DNA from: Raphanus sativus
Lineage: Eukaryota > Streptophyta > Magnoliopsida > Brassicales > Brassicaceae
Assembly: GCF_000801105.2 (NCBI RefSeq)
Contig: NC_079511.1
Location: forward strand, 21,475,792 to 21,539,791
DNA length: 64,000 bases
Reading direction: 5' to 3'
The notes under the pieces were generated by a model. It searched no databases, was not told where the DNA came from, and was given only the letters and a program-made list of their open reading frames with translations. How positions within the stretch are numbered: the stretch's first letter is position 1; each line of letters begins with the position of its first letter. Both the position numbers and the translations under genes were made by a program. Positions 21,759 through 35,602 of the stretch are shown here, piece by piece.

Positions 21759-21990
21759 TGTGTTATGAAGGGAAAAACGTGTGTATTTTTATTACTGTCG
21801 CCAATAGGCTTATATATACATTACATAGTAGTTATCCTAGTCGCCAATAGGCTTATATATACATTACATAGTAGTTATACATGGGATAAATACAAAATAA
21901 GATCAGGCGCCTATGGCTTTCTCCGGATGGGTTTGGGCCAAGCTGCTGCACGGGCCTGCTAGTGGTCGATCACATAATCAGTACATAACA
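21759..21990 (-). repeat. 3' LTR of the minus-strand copia element
   Basis: In plus orientation it starts TGTGTTATGAAGG and ends GTACATAACA. On the minus strand it follows the purine tract CAAGAAGGAG (22000-21991). It contains an internal 42-bp tandem duplication (GCCAATAGGCTTATATATAC twice, 21799-21880). Its partner is at 27763-27924. Confidence 0.85.
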
Positions 21991-24900
21991 CTCCTTCTTG
22001 ATCGACACATCTGGTATAGGTTCGTTGCATACTTAATGTTGCCTCATTAAAACTTCTCCTGGTTAACCTCAAAACCAATGTGGCAAAATGGGAAACCAAG
22101 GACAGGAAAAAGAGTACAACACATGAACTCTCTCTGATGAATGCATCACTGTAGTTGACGCATTTCCATCTTGTATCCAAGTCTTCCTGAACGTTGAAGC
22201 TGCCTGTGACTTGATGAAGATGATCAACTGGATTCTCCTTTAATGAACTGGTAACACATGGACGTCTTGGTGTGTTTGGAACTCCATAAAGGTGTGGTCA
22301 GGATGTACACCTTTGTTGCTGATCACTCCTTGTCTTGGTCGGACTGATGGTGCTTCGAACGGTGCTCGGATGGACTTATAATCTGCAATAAAACTTTACT
22401 TGCAGGTCCTTTTCATGTCCCACGGGTTCTCTTTGGTTATATGGCTTTATTAAACCGTGGACACTTTAATATACATTGAGTCATAGACCCAAAACACATA
22501 CGAACCACTTTACTTCATATCTTTTGTTCATTCGGACTTATATATCTTCGTATGTGCCAATGGCTTTATCCATTGTAACCAATCTTTATTTATTTTCTTT
22601 TGTCGATCCATGTTAAGCTATAGACCTTGTCTATACATGTCCATTACCATGAGTGTCTAAGGTCATACCATTAATAATTATTTGCTGCAATGGAACTCAT
22701 CAAACTATGAATTCACAGTCAAATACACTCATGTCCTTTATACATGGTTATCAATCTTTTCTTGCCTTTAGCAATGCTTTATTCATTAAGCCACGTCCAG
22801 ATATGCTTCTGGTCACTATCTCAGATTATGGTCCTTACTTTAGGCGTGTTGATCTTAATCATACACACTCACACATGGCTATGGTTTTTCTGCAGTTTAC
22901 CTTATGTAAAACATAACCTGTTTAATCAATTGATAACTTGTATCATTGAAACTTTTGAACCATTTATCCTTTCTTTCGGTTGGTCTTTATCATGATCACA
23001 AGGAATTATAATATTTTCTGTATTGACTGACTGCACTAAGTATTTACTTAGTCTTTCATATTATTTACAATTGCTGTATATTCAGTCCATGAACAACTTA
23101 GGAACAAAGCTTGTTCTATGAGAATTTCTTTCTCATCTTTCTATGGTACTTTTATTCTCATTATCCAGTGATCCACATACTGCTTACTACACCATTATTT
23201 CTTACTTATGTATCCAGACAAAATCAATCTTGATTTTCTGTAGTAGCATCCACCACATAGGAGCATATCTCTTATAAATTCATTCCTTGGTCCTTGTGAG
23301 TATCCTTGTGTAATCAAGCTATACTTGAACGTCATTTAGAAGGAACATTGACACACTAGACCACGTGGTCATGTCCTTTAATCTCACTGAATTTATTATC
23401 TCACAAGATCCATTCACTGGTTTCATTCTTAGATGGCGTTTCTGTATGTACATGGCCATTACGCCCATCTGTCTATAAATACTTTGAATTCTTTGAACAC
23501 CCCACATCCCTTTATTCTTTTATGAGTACTCTTACGTGGGTTCATGATCCTCAGGTTATATCTTTCAAATCTCAAGTGCTACTATCTTTTATGAGCTCTT
23601 ATGTATGTAAATACATCTTTGGTGTTAACACTCTTTATCTTTAGTTCCATACTGTTCCAGACATGATCTAATTAGATTTGAGATCTTATTATCCAGGACC
23701 TTTATACCTTGCAGTTTGGCTTCCCAAACTACATGGTCTGGTACCTTAGATGTGTGGTTGGCCAACCTTATTTCTCTGTCTGAACTGATTTCACTGTGAA
23801 CTCGGATTTGTATGATTCCGTGCACCTTTCATTATTTTCCGAGGTTCCTTATCATTTGGAACTTGTTGGTCTATCTTTAATAGACATTGTAGCAACTTGA
23901 TTGTGTCTCCTAGGACATCAAATTTTGTGGTGCTTAAGCTGGTATGACTTAGTCATTATTTTTCTTTTCGGGTCAGTGTGTCTGGCATATTTTTCTGCTA
24001 GCTTTTGTATCTTTTGATCATATTATTTTAAGACGTCTAGATCATAATCTTTGGTCTGAGGATCTTGCCAAGACACCTATGGTAAATACCATTATATTTC
24101 TATTTTACTCTTTACTCTTTACCAGCTTATAACTTTCTCCTTTTACTGTTGGATAATCAGATTACTATCTTTTGCAATCTGTATTCTTGGCCATTGATTA
24201 AATCACCCATGTTTGGCACAAGATACATTATAATTTCGTGGAGGAAGTCTTATTTATCCAACATGTATTCCCAATCCTCATCTGAGGTTCCATCTTAAAT
24301 GGCACACATATATGTGGTGGTATATTCATATTCTCTTAAGATGGTTTGTGTATATGTCTGGTTTATGACCCTTAATTATTCAGAGATAGGAATATTTATG
24401 CTCACTTGTATGGCCTGATGTAAATCAATCTTTATACATGTAATACATGTGGTGTTCCTAAGCATTGGGCTGGACGTGGATGATGTACCACCAGTGAGAG
24501 CTTTAAAGCTTTCCAGCCGTGTATATCATGGTTTTAAACCATGGAATCCGAATTTATGGTATGGTCATGGACTGTGGGTTTTAGTCCTCACTCCCCCTCA
24601 TGAACATACTCATAATTTCATGTTGCTTAGGACAGTAAAGCCTTAATTATTTTAGTGGATTTCCCTTTGTGTACATGTAACACAATGTGAGATTTTATGG
24701 GATCACTTTTGTGCCTTTATTAATTTTACATCATGTTTGGACCAAGATGGCTAATCTGGTCATGTCATAAAGTGTTTATTTCGTGGTCAACCTTACTGGT
24801 TACCATGGCTCTTTTTCTCTTTCATATTGATCCTTAGCATAGAATAAATCACTAGAAAATATGGGTATATGCATTCATAATGCCTTAGGCGATTTTTTCA

Positions 24901-25374
24901 AAATCTGAAAGAAATTTTGTTTCCTTTGCTCACTGGTTCAGAATGGAAACCATTCTTAAATCTTTATAACACAATGAGACTTATTATTTTGAGTAATTCC
25001 GTGCCTCTATTAGACAGTGTCTTTGGGCCGTGGTGTATAAATGGATTTACTACCTTTTATTAAGATTTCTTTTGTCATTTATCAATCACACATTATCAAG
25101 CAAATCAAGCAAGATAAACATAAGACCAAAATCAATTTTATTATTGCTGTAAATTTTATAAATGACAAGCAAATCAAACAGAACATAAAACATGAAATAT
25201 AAAATCAGGATGTCGAAATCTCTTTGATTTTTTAATCAATTAAGAAACCGGGCTCACTTTCCATGTTTTGCCACTCGGTCTCCTCAGATATTTTTCTTAA
25301 TATTTTCATCCTTACTGTCAGTAGGAGATATCATCTTACTGTCTCTATACTGGTCGTCTCTTTTCATGACTCTA
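21991..25374 (-). pseudogene. Degenerate internal and 3' noncoding part of copia element
   Basis: Open frames are all short. Nothing can be assigned safely to integrase, reverse transcriptase or RNase H. Pieces near 22170-22560 match the 3' noncoding part of the element at 1-737. The rest is AT-rich and full of stops. Confidence 0.6.
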
Positions 25375-25800
25375 TCAAATTCGCTGATGGTCTCTCTCAT
25401 ACGCTGCTTTCTCAGCTCCTCTTACCACTATGTTACATAGTTCAAGACTATATACGTTATTCATTAGAGCTGAGTGATAATTGTCCACGGACTGGAAGTC
25501 CTGGAACCTGAGAGCCTTACATTTATTCATGGTCTTTTGCCAGAATGTCATTGAGAATCTGATATTTAGTAATGACCAAAGGTCCAGAGGATCCTTAATA
25601 TTGTCACACTGATCTCTTAGATCTTTAGTGAGGTGATAGAACATAATGAATATGGCTTTATTCTTTTCACTTTCAACTGCAGTATTATCATAAATGATAT
25701 ATTTCCTGAGTCCTATAAACTTCAGGGTACTTGCAGTGTTCATTATCCATTTTATATAGTTATCTCCAGAGAGATTAAGGGCTTTGTAATCTGAGGGTAT
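25375..25800 (-). pseudogene. Copia gag fragment (UBN2-type)
   Basis: The minus strand has LSGDNYIKWI leading into MNTASTLKFIGLRKYI, then ESEKNKAIFIMFYHL, DPLDLWSLLNIRF and LRFQDFQSVDNYHSAL, the layout of an Arabidopsis-type copia gag N-terminal domain. The reading frame ends after about 120 codons and the zinc knuckle is not seen, so it is truncated. Confidence 0.85.
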
Positions 25801-27762
25801 GAATCTCGATATCTGAAATCATTATTCAAAACAGGTTTTAAATTTAAAAAATTTTATTGTTCATATCTATATCACACACGCACCAAAGGAAAAAAAATTT
25901 CTAAATAATGCATTTCAAGCAATATTAATTTAAAGCCCTACGGCTTAAGGTGTGAATCAACTTTTAAAAGGATTCAAACAAGTATGAAATCAATCATACA
26001 CCTTTAATTATTTTCAGATTTAAGGTTTTCAAGGCCTTAGAGAAATTTTATTTTATGATTCTATCTTAGAAAAACATTTCTAGATGATCAGGAAAGTGTT
26101 CCATAAAATTTTTATTCAAGGAAATTTCAGTAAAGGAAACATCTATAAAGGGAAAATTTCTATAAAGGAAATTCCAGTAAAGGAAACATCTAGCAATTAT
26201 TTATTATTTTCGACTTTCAGATAATTAAATCAGATGATAATGTGTCTAGAAAAATAAATCAGACAATTCAAGCTGATATTTTCAAAATATTTTAGACTAT
26301 TCATCTGATATTAATAAATCCTAATTCAATTGGGATTATGATTATATTATCTAATAATAATTATTAAATCCAATTTTCAAAAAGGATTATGATTCTATTT
26401 TCTGATAATTACTTATTACTTATTAAATCCAAATTTAAATAGGATTATGATTTTTTTTTAATTGGAAAATAGTAATCTCAGATTTGAAAATATACTTTCT
26501 ATTTTATTTTAGTCGAATTTATCATATATATAATAGAAATATTTAAAATATATACTTTTCCTTTTATATTTTAAAAATAATATATTTTCAAAGATTTATC
26601 TCTGTTTTTCGAATTTTAAGAATTAAAAAAAAATATTTTCAATCCTACTCCATGTTCTAGTCGACTTCAACAGCAGGAAATCAAGTTTTAACAGACAAGA
26701 ATATCAAGCAAAAATTCGAATTTATTTCAGAAATTATGATCAGATTTTCAGGAAAATTATGTAACTTGCATTCCTAATTCAGTTCTAGTCGATTTCATTA
26801 TCAGAGAAGAACATAAAAAAAATCAGGAACAGAGAATTCAAGCAAGCAAACAATTGGTTTCTTTCAGATATTGCAGTCGAATTTATTCAATTTTTCCAGT
26901 CTGATTCTCTTAAAAAAAATTAAGTTCGTGTGATTATCAATCCTAAGCTTTTCTAATGCTTCAGGAAAATTTTAAATCACTCAATCAGACAATCAAATCA
27001 ATTTAATTTTCAGATCAAACATGAAGAACACAGTAGGATTCTAGTTTTATGGTTTCAAGGCCATATATAAGATTTGATTTCTATGTTCTCAGTTAATCGG
27101 ATTACCAGAGTCTGAAGGGTTGATCGGTCTATCAGTTAGAGATCTTCCAGAGACTGTTTGCTGGTAGCTAATTGATTGCTTGGATTTATTGTTTATGTTG
27201 CTTCTCGTCGGTTCATGAAACAAGTAAGAAAAATAATCATGGAGTATTAGATGTCATGAACACATAAACTAATCAGTTAGAGATCTCTCTATCAGTTAGA
27301 GATCTTTCAGAGACTGTTTGCTGGTAGCTAATTGACTGCTTGGATTTATTATTTATGTTGCTTCTCGTCGGTTCATGAAACAAATAAGAAAAATAATCAT
27401 GGAGTATTAGATGTCATGAACACATAAACTAATCAAGATAAAATAAATTCATGAAACTATAAGGAGTTGAGTTTATAGAAAAATCTCTGTTGGAGTCGGA
27501 TTTAGTTTTCAAAACAAAATCGACCGAGCGTATTGTAGCTGAGCGTGAGGACGCGTCTGGGATCAGATCGATGTGCTGTCTGCGGCGCTGGAATCGACTC
27601 GTCAATAGCTTCGATTTGATATCTTACACGTCGTCTGGATCGTTATGGTTTGAGAGATAGAGCTGTTTGAATATCTTCGGATTTTCTAGTTTTTTCTACT
27701 CGGATTTATTTCTGGTTTTTAGGGTTAGGGTTTATGGGAGCAACGTCGTGCTGATAACGTAT
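25801..27762 (-). other. 5' leader of the copia element
   Basis: AT-rich sequence between gag and the 5' LTR. The minus strand next to the LTR carries CGTTATCAGCACGAC, a primer-binding-type motif, at about 27758-27744. No coding sequence. Confidence 0.55.
27130..27435. repeat. 160-bp tandem duplication
   Basis: The block starting CTATCAGTTAGAGATCTT and containing CTTCTCGTCGGTTCATGAAA occurs twice with 160-bp spacing and only a few differences, so the duplication is recent. Confidence 0.9.
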
Positions 27763-27924
27763 TGTGTTATGAAGGGGAAAACGTGTGTATCTTTATTACT
27801 GTCGCCAATAAGCTTATATATACATTACATAGTAGTTATCCTAATCGCATATGGATTAGAAATACATGGGATAAATACAAAATAAGATCAGGCGCCTATG
27901 GCTTTCTCCGAATGGGCTTGGGCC
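27763..27924 (-). repeat. 5' LTR of the copia element, truncated
   Basis: Matches 21759-21950 from TGTGTTATGAAGG to TTGGGCC, but lacks the last ~60 bp. It also lacks the 42-bp internal duplication seen in the other LTR. Confidence 0.85.
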
Positions 27925-29817
27925 GAATTCATATATTATATAAAATAGGATTTTTTCAAAACTATTAATAATTTTAAAATAGAAGTATCAAAAGTATTAA
28001 TAATTTGAAATAGAAGTTAAAAAGATCTAGAATTCGTAAAACAAATATTTAAATAAAAATTATTTAAAATTTTAGAAACAAAAGTAAGTAAGTGTGATAA
28101 TTGTAAATAAAAGTTTTATGGAATTTTCCTACGTAAAATAATTATTGTAAAATTATAGTTTGAAAATGTACAGATTGATAGATATGAACTTAACATATTT
28201 TTCAATACATAAATGAATATGAAAAAATGATCAGCATTTATTTTACAAAAATAAACATATATGTAATTAAAAGTTGAGTTAGAGAATTCATATCAAATGG
28301 GCTACTAATTGGATTCTTTTTTTGTCAACTACTAATCAAATTCTAAAAGAACAAGAAAATATTCTTAAAATTTTGGCCACGGGAATTAAAAAGATTGTTA
28401 TCTTTTTATTATTCGGTTAGTTTTCTAACTCTAGGAGGATAAACATAAATTTTTTCTGTTAGCATAATTTTATGAAATATTTTTGGTTGTTTTAGTTAAT
28501 ATTATTAGCATATGACTCTAGTGCCAATCGTTTGTTCCATTCCGTTTATTCCTATGTATATTCTAAATTTTAATAATATGAAATTTGTTAAGTCTAAGTT
28601 TTACATGTGTAATATTTCGTATGAATATAAAGGGGTGGACTTTCGGATACCCGTTCGAGTTCGGATCGGATATTTCGAATTTTTTGGTATTTCGGTATAG
28701 GGATATAGAACTCGTTTGGGTATTTATGTACTTCGGATTGGAATTTTTTAGTTTGGGTTCGAGTAAATGAAGACTTCAATTTAGCTATTTAATTCTGGAT
28801 ATTAAAAGTTTGAGTAGATTTGAGAAAAAATAGAGTTCGAAGAAATTGAAACTATATCTCAATTTTTATTTTTCCAATTATTTATATTTGATTTTGTGTC
28901 TTTCCAAATAACTTGTATAGAGTTGTGATTTGTATTATGTTAGTTTTTTTAACTAAAACTGATGATAAAATTTGCTTCAAATCTTTTTATAGTTTTTTCT
29001 TTTCAAAATTGTTTATCTTTTAATAATAGTGGATTTGATTTAGTTTTTATGAATTGTTCAATAAATAACATTGTATTGCAGATTATTTGAGATGACTATA
29101 GATAAATATCATATTCAATAACATAGGATTGGAAAGAAAAATATTGAAATCACTAGTTGAGTAATAGAAGATTTTAAAGCAATACCAAAACACTTTAAAA
29201 TCCACAGCTCAATATACCATCGCAAGTGTGTGAGTGATACTCAATTAATTGTTTGCTTGGTTTAATTATTTCAATAAGAGAATATATCTCATAAGGCTTT
29301 TAACTATGGTGATTTCTAATTAGTTAACACCATTTTAATATATGAACTAGATTTTGATCTACAATTTTAAACATGGGTATGCTTTTTTACTTAATATGAT
29401 TGATATGTTAAAATAAGGATATATAAATATTTAATTTTCTGGTTTTATTAAATATATTAAATATTATTGGTAATGGTAAATTATGTAATTGTGCAAGATT
29501 TTATATTATACTAAATAGGTTAAATAGGACAAATGTTATTGTATGTTATAAACATATAAAGTCGAAAGTTATATACATAATTGTATAGAATAAATGTGAA
29601 TATTAACTAATATTTGTAAAAAAGATAAATATTCTTATAGCTATATATTTAATCAATATTAACATTTCGAACTATATCATTTTAGTTATACTTATAAATG
29701 TGATTAGTTTTTAGTATGGATAAACAATACTTTTGTAAGTGTAATATAATATAAATTAAGTTTTTATTTTGATCCACACTTTTAGAGCAGATGATTATTT
29801 TTATTAATAAATATTTA
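27925..29817. other. AT-rich spacer with decayed repeat
   Basis: I see no gene. Around 28625-28760 runs like GGATACCCGTTCGAGTTCGG recall the CGAACC-rich subterminal repeats at 63060-63230 and 63680-63860. Confidence 0.4.
28302..28344 (-). mobile_element. Possible tail-only retroposon (diverged)
   Basis: CTACTAATTGGATTCT (28302-28317) and CTACTAATCAAATTCT (28329-28344) match at 13 of 16. The insert reads TTGACAAAAAA on the minus strand. Older and weaker than the other cases. Confidence 0.4.
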
Positions 29818-30074
29818 CTCTTTCTGTCCCACTTTATGTGATATTTTAGGTTATTGCACATAGATTAAGAAAATACATATTTTTATATAGTTTATCTTGG
29901 TAACATAAAAATACATTAAATAAAACTAGTTTAACCAATAATAAAAAAGTACAGTAATTTATAATTGGTCATAAAATTCAAATCATATTAATTTTACCTA
30001 GATTAGTAAGAACATCACTTAAAATGGGACAAAATAAAAATCCTAAAACACCACTTAAAATGGGACAGAGGGAG
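29818..30074. mobile_element. Stowaway-type MITE, 257 bp
   Basis: The left end CTCTTTCTGTCCCACTTTA and right end TAAAATGGGACAGAGGGAG are inverted copies, flanked by TA on both sides (29816-29817 and 30075-30076). This end sequence is characteristic of Tc1/mariner Stowaway MITEs. No coding capacity. Confidence 0.9.
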
Positions 30075-30107
30075 TATAAAATAGAATATAATTTTTAAAA
30101 TAATTTA

Positions 30108-30281
30108 TATACTTTTAAAATTTCTGTATTTAATCAATTCTATAAATACAGAATCATCCTTATCTTTTGACCCTACAATTAGTTGGAATATTACATACTT
30201 TTAAAATTTCTGTATTTAATCAATTCTATTAATACAGAATCATCCTTATCTTTTGTCCCTACAGTTAGTTGGAATATTACT
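30108..30281. repeat. 87-bp tandem duplication
   Basis: The unit from ATACTTTTAAAATTTCTG to AGTTGGAATATTAC occurs twice in a row with about four differences. Confidence 0.9.
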
Positions 30282-30619
30282 TAAATATCATTGGACCTAT
30301 TTAGTAACTGATTATTTTATAACTGTATCTAATTAAATTAAATGACTATTCACTCTCTATTTATCAGTTACGTTCCCCAGTACAAAAAACATGTTGAATA
30401 TATGAACTGAGAATTTCAATTTTCAATCTCCAATTAAACTAAAATCTGGCTGCAACTGGAGGAAGAAACCATAATGGTTAATGGACAGCATAAGCATAGT
30501 AAGAATTTCCACCAGAACTTCTTGAGTTAGATTTCCATGAATCTCATCTGTTTGGAGGCCATCAAATCAGGCTATGTGCAGCCTGTATTGTTACACTGGC
30601 ATAATATGAAAAAACATGG
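30282..30619. other. AT-rich spacer
   Basis: Nothing recognisable. Confidence 0.4.
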
Positions 30620-30628
30620 GCGAATCTA

Positions 30629-31194
30629 CGGGAAAATGAGCATTTAAATCTTCAACTATTTGAAATCGGCAAATTTAATCCCGAACTATCACTTGCATGA
30701 TTTTATTCCTCAACTAATAGTTGACTTGGTAAATTAGTGACCGAAAAAGTCAACCTTAAAGTCATAAACGATTCTCGTTAGTTTTATATCAATTATCTCC
30801 GCCAATGAACTTGAAAACCTCGAAATCTTCAAATTCAAATCTTTAACTTTGAGTGAAAATGATTTCTCGTGACGGAAAGACGGTTTCCGGTGATGTTTAT
30901 TTTCGTGATTGCACCGGATTTTTTTCTCTTTTCACCGGAAATCGTTTTCCGTCACCAGAAATCGTCTTCACTGAAAGCTAAAGATTTGAATTTGGAGAAT
31001 TCGATTTCTTTAAATTCAATGCCGAAAATAATTGATATAAAACTAACGAGAATCGTTTATGATTTCACTGTTGACTTTTTCGGTCATTAACTTGTCAAGT
31101 CAACTGTTAGTTGGGGAATAAAATCATACAAGTGATAGTTCAGGATTAAACTTGCCAATTTTAAATAGTTGAGGATTTAAATGCTCATTTTCCT
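30629..31194. mobile_element. Mutator-type MITE/foldback element with 9-bp target duplication
   Basis: Long inverted ends (GGGAAAATGAGCATTTAAAT and its complement) extend about 150-200 bp inward on each side. GCGAATCTA lies directly outside at 30620-30628 and 31195-31203. A 9-bp duplication with long inverted repeats is the Mutator pattern. The core has further imperfect inverted symmetry around GACGGAAAGACGG and CCGTCACCAGAAATCG. No transposase. Confidence 0.88.
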
Positions 31195-32261
31195 GCGAAT
31201 CTAAGGAGGAGGCAGCTGCCCCCGTAAAGGTACTGATAAATTTGTGCATATAGTAATGATTAACGATGCTGCTGGTCAGGTGGTTAAAATCTTTAGTTTG
31301 CCCCCACTGGTCTTCTGTTCGAAGCACCATCTGACCCTTTTAGGATACTTTTTTTTAATTATGAGTTTTTTTTTTCTGATTTTTTCATCCACCTGTCATA
31401 TTATTTTTTTGTTACGTCGTTGCCTTTCCTCTATTCCTTTTGTTTTCTTTTGGCCTCTCACATAATGTAGTTATGTTTTTCGTCATTCAAACTTCCAATA
31501 TTATTATTTTTTGACAACTTATTCTATTATTTCTTACTTCATTTTGTTTTGGTAGTAGTTATTTCATTTTCTTTTAAACAATTATTTTAGTTGTATTAGT
31601 TTAATTTTAATAGGAACTTTTAAAAAACGTATAAATATTTATATAATAATATTAAATAGAAATATATTAATTAATTTATCTATTTAGTCGTCCCCACTCA
31701 AATTATTTTCTAGATTTGCCATTGTGAAAAAAACTATCTCAGAGAAATGTACAAAACAAAAACTAGACAAGCAATGTCTCGACCTTGGATTTGAAGAAAC
31801 TAATTTGAGGAACTTTGTTTTGTATAACTGTTTAGGAATAAAATACAAATCAATATAAGAAATGGCTATGGCATAATTGTATAGTTATGCAAATTCAAAC
31901 TAATTATCAAAGCTCTTAATAATAATTTTAATAAATATTAAAAACAAAATATATGAAAACTTCAACATTAATATAAAATATAATGAAAAATAATTTTTAG
32001 ATAAATATTATAAACACTAATGATTTAGAAATATTTTTTTAAAAATTGTATCTTTTATTTTTTTAACTTGAATTTAAAATTCGGATTTGAATATCGAACC
32101 AGATCACCAATATTAGCAACTTTGACCACCTTTTACCATGTTTTCTGGTTTAATATTGATTCTGTTTTTATAACAATCCTCAAGCCAGTTAGACGAGAAC
32201 GTTACAATTCGACCGATAAAACAGAATATCCTAAGTATTTTTATCCGAAATATTTAAATTT

Positions 32262-32299
32262 AAACTTTGATATTCTTTTGACCAAAAAAACTTTGATAT
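32262..32299 (+). mobile_element. Possible tail-only retroposon
   Basis: AAACTTTGATAT is repeated at 32262-32273 and 32288-32299. The insert ends TTTTGACCAAAA next to the second copy. The stub matches the LINE tail at 35941-35957. Confidence 0.5.
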
Positions 32300-32472
32300 C
32301 TCTTAAACCAAAAAAATATATTAATTAAACCAAAACCAAAAACAAATATAAAACTAAATTGGAGTCAAACTGAAATCTAAACGCTCATGCTTAAATATAT
32401 TAATGAACTAACATAAATATTATAAGTTCAAAAAAGAAACAAAAATATTAATAAATTTGTCAACAACAATAT

Positions 32473-32505
32473 ACCCGCTCTTAAAAAGGGTGGATTAGAA
32501 TCTAG
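32473..32505 (+). mobile_element. Helitron 3' end (5' end not located)
   Basis: ACCCGCTCTTAAAAAGGG forms a weak hairpin followed by GGATTAGAATCTAG and T. This is close to the 3' ends at 46190 and 14790. I could not place the 5' TC end upstream. Confidence 0.55.
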
Positions 32506-33775
32506 TTTATATTTAAATTTATGAAGTAATTTATATAACTAATTCTGGTTAGGCTAAATTTTTAATTTTCATGAGAATTCTGACCATATTATATGCAGAG
32601 TTTTTAGTTTACAGATTTGAAATTTTGATGAAAAATAAACTTAGCTTTCCAATCATAAATTTAGAGATACAAATTGAAGCTTTATTTTGAAATATGAAAT
32701 GTATTAAGTGTTTTAGTTTGTAAAAAAATTTACGATACAAAATTATAAATATATATACACATATATTTACAGTTATGCTAAGTTATAACCCGTACTGTAA
32801 CCAAAATCATAATTTATATATGGGCTATATTATCATATCTTTAATAACATAGTCATTGTAAGTTTAATTTTTAGTGTGTTGATATAAATATTTTATATAT
32901 TTCACATAATGCATATTCATTTATAATTTTTTGGTGTTTTAATATTTTATATTAGAATCAAAGTAGGATAATCTGTTTATGTAAGTTTTCTCGCGTAGTT
33001 TTAATTTTATGTTTAAAGTTATAAAATTTAAATAATATATTTCATTTTTAATTTGCTCTTCATATTATAAGAATTTTAGAAAAAAAAAACAGAATAGGAT
33101 ATTTTTTATTGAAAATATATCTATTAATATTTTTTAGAAAAAATAGGATACAATATTGAAAATGACATTTATATGATTCCGATTTATGAAAGGTTGATGG
33201 TTTATCTATTATTAAATTTTTGAACTATATGTTGAAAATAAAACAGATTTGTTTGGTTAAATAATTTTTTTTAGTATCACTAAGAACACTATAATATTAG
33301 TGATACACAATTGATTAGTTGATTGCTTTAATTATTTCGATTAGAGAAAATCTCTCGTACAGCTTTTAACTGTGGAGGTTTATAATTAGTTAACACCATT
33401 TTAATATGTGAATAAACCAGTCAAATGAGCACAAAGTAATCACAAACCAGTCTAGTTCTGATATCTTATGAATTTATAGTTTGTTAATTCATTTCTAGAT
33501 TTATAATTTACTAGGCCTTTTATCAAAAAAAAATTACTATGTGTACAGTGTACTAACCCTTTGGAAAACGTAGCCTATGTTCAACAAAGTTCTCTAGTAA
33601 AGATGCAAAATAGGAAAAGGTCCAACATCGAGGATTTTTTTTTTTTTTTTGAGAAAGTGAGCATCGAATTGAAAGATTCGGTGGGATGATAGCCGCAGTA
33701 CTGGTAGTAGAAACCACTTAACTTTTGGACCGACCAAAAACCTTCACTTCGTCCTAGGCTCAAAAAACAAACAAA

Positions 33776-33832
33776 CAATTATCAGTTCTTTTTTTTTTTG
33801 TAAAAGGCTTTACTATGCAATTATCAGTTCTT
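33776..33832 (-). mobile_element. Tail-only retroposon with 15-bp target duplication
   Basis: CAATTATCAGTTCTT is repeated exactly at 33776-33790 and 33818-33832. The 27-nt insert on the minus strand is a stub ending CCTTTTAC followed by A9. Confidence 0.8.
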
Positions 33833-35602
33833 GTTTCCTAATTAGTTTCTTCTATCTTTTGGCTTTTTATTTTTCTTAAAAACGTCTCTAATACTGGTGA
33901 TTAAATAAAACAGTCCGTCCATCCAAATTCACCGTCCATAAAGTTATAATTCTTTCATTCGTCCCAAAACCATGTCCTTCCTTTAATTCTCTTCCAAACT
34001 CACTAAGCAGCGTGTTAAATAAAACATTTCTTCACAAGACAAAAGAAAACATACTTTTTTCCTTTCGTTTACTTGATCTTTTGGTCAATCATTTATTTTA
34101 TTTTATTCTAACTATAACGATAAAAAAATTTCAAAATAAAATTTTATGTTTTTCTTGGATACCGTCTTTATAAATATCCATGAATACAATATAAAAGCGA
34201 TAAATTACTAAACGATAAATTATTACTTAATTAATTATATAATAAATTTAATTATGTTTTGTAAGTTCAGTTAAATAAATGTAAAATATGATATAAGATA
34301 ATGAAAAAATAAAATTAGCAAATTCCCATGTAAATATATAGTCCTATTAAATAAAAACTAGTAATTACTATATATAAAACTAATATAAAAATAAATATAT
34401 ATTTTTATTTAAAATAAAGTAATATATAAATATTCACTTCAACATTTTAATATAATTTTATTGAATTATATCTAAATGCATGTTTATATTTTATGATATA
34501 CCAAATAATCTAATTTAAAGAGATGAAATTCAAATTTCTACAGTTTAATAATATATAATACAGTAAAATCAAATACTTAAAAAAAAATAAAAAAAATAAT
34601 TTAAAAGAAATTTATTTAAATTTGTAATTCTATATAATATTAAAATGTTATAATACCAGTATTGTTAATTTATAAAATCTCTACTGTAGTTGGAAACCAA
34701 TAAAAACAAAGTTTTAAGTATGCCAAAAAACAAGTTAACGTCTCCTCCCATCCGTCAAAACCGTCTAAATTCCATTTAAAGAATGCATATTCAGTTGTGA
34801 CTAATAAGAAAAAACATTGGTTAGACACTTAAACATAACGAATAAACATCCATCCGAATCGTAAGGATTCATACTCTTACATTTCAGGCAATATGTTTTG
34901 TTCGATTTATTTAATTACTTTGTGTATATAAAGTGACTTATAAGGCGGATAAACAACAACAAATCATTAACTACTTGTAACTTGCAAGCAAATAATTAAA
35001 TTCACCGTCTCCCGAGGTCGATGGTACCTCCAAATGTGTGCTCAGCGAACTACGAACGTAATCATATTCACATATTATATTTTTCCGTTTCTGAATAAAT
35101 GTCACTTTAACATTTTTTACATTGATTAAAAAGTGACGGAAATATATGTAAATTATTATTAATTACATCTTTTTGACCAATATTATTTGAAATAAATAAA
35201 ATTATTTACAAAATAATATAGTTTGCAACTAATTTTCATTTGAAAGTAAAAGTAAATATGATTTACATTAAAATTGTAAAGTAACATTTTTTATGTAACA
35301 AGAAATAAATGTTAGAATGATACTTGCTATAAAACAGAAAATAATAAAATTTTGAATCAACGAGCAGATTTGTTCGGTTGTCATGTGGAAATTGCTATGA
35401 AGTTATAAGGTCTGTATGCTGGAACAAATCGGTAAAAATAAATAAATGGAAAATGTACTGGTGGAAAAAGTAAATAGTATCGCAACAATAAACATAGCCA
35501 AATCTCAAATTTAAAGGACTAAATACTTTTTTAGTTTAGGCTCTGTTTTGTTTCATAAGAAAACTATAAAGATATCAAATAAGGGTAAAATACCAATAAA
35601 AT

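Larger units (their letters stand above)
31205..35602. other. Gene-poor AT-rich region
   Basis: No intact gene seen. It contains one Helitron 3' end (32481-32505), two small retroposon traces (32262, 33776) and a poly(T)-bounded block at 33637-33770 I could not identify. The rest is low-complexity AT sequence. Confidence 0.5.

Noticed and set aside
33637..33770. SINE bounded by poly(T) at 33637
   Set aside because: No A-box/B-box and no target-site duplication found; left unclassified.
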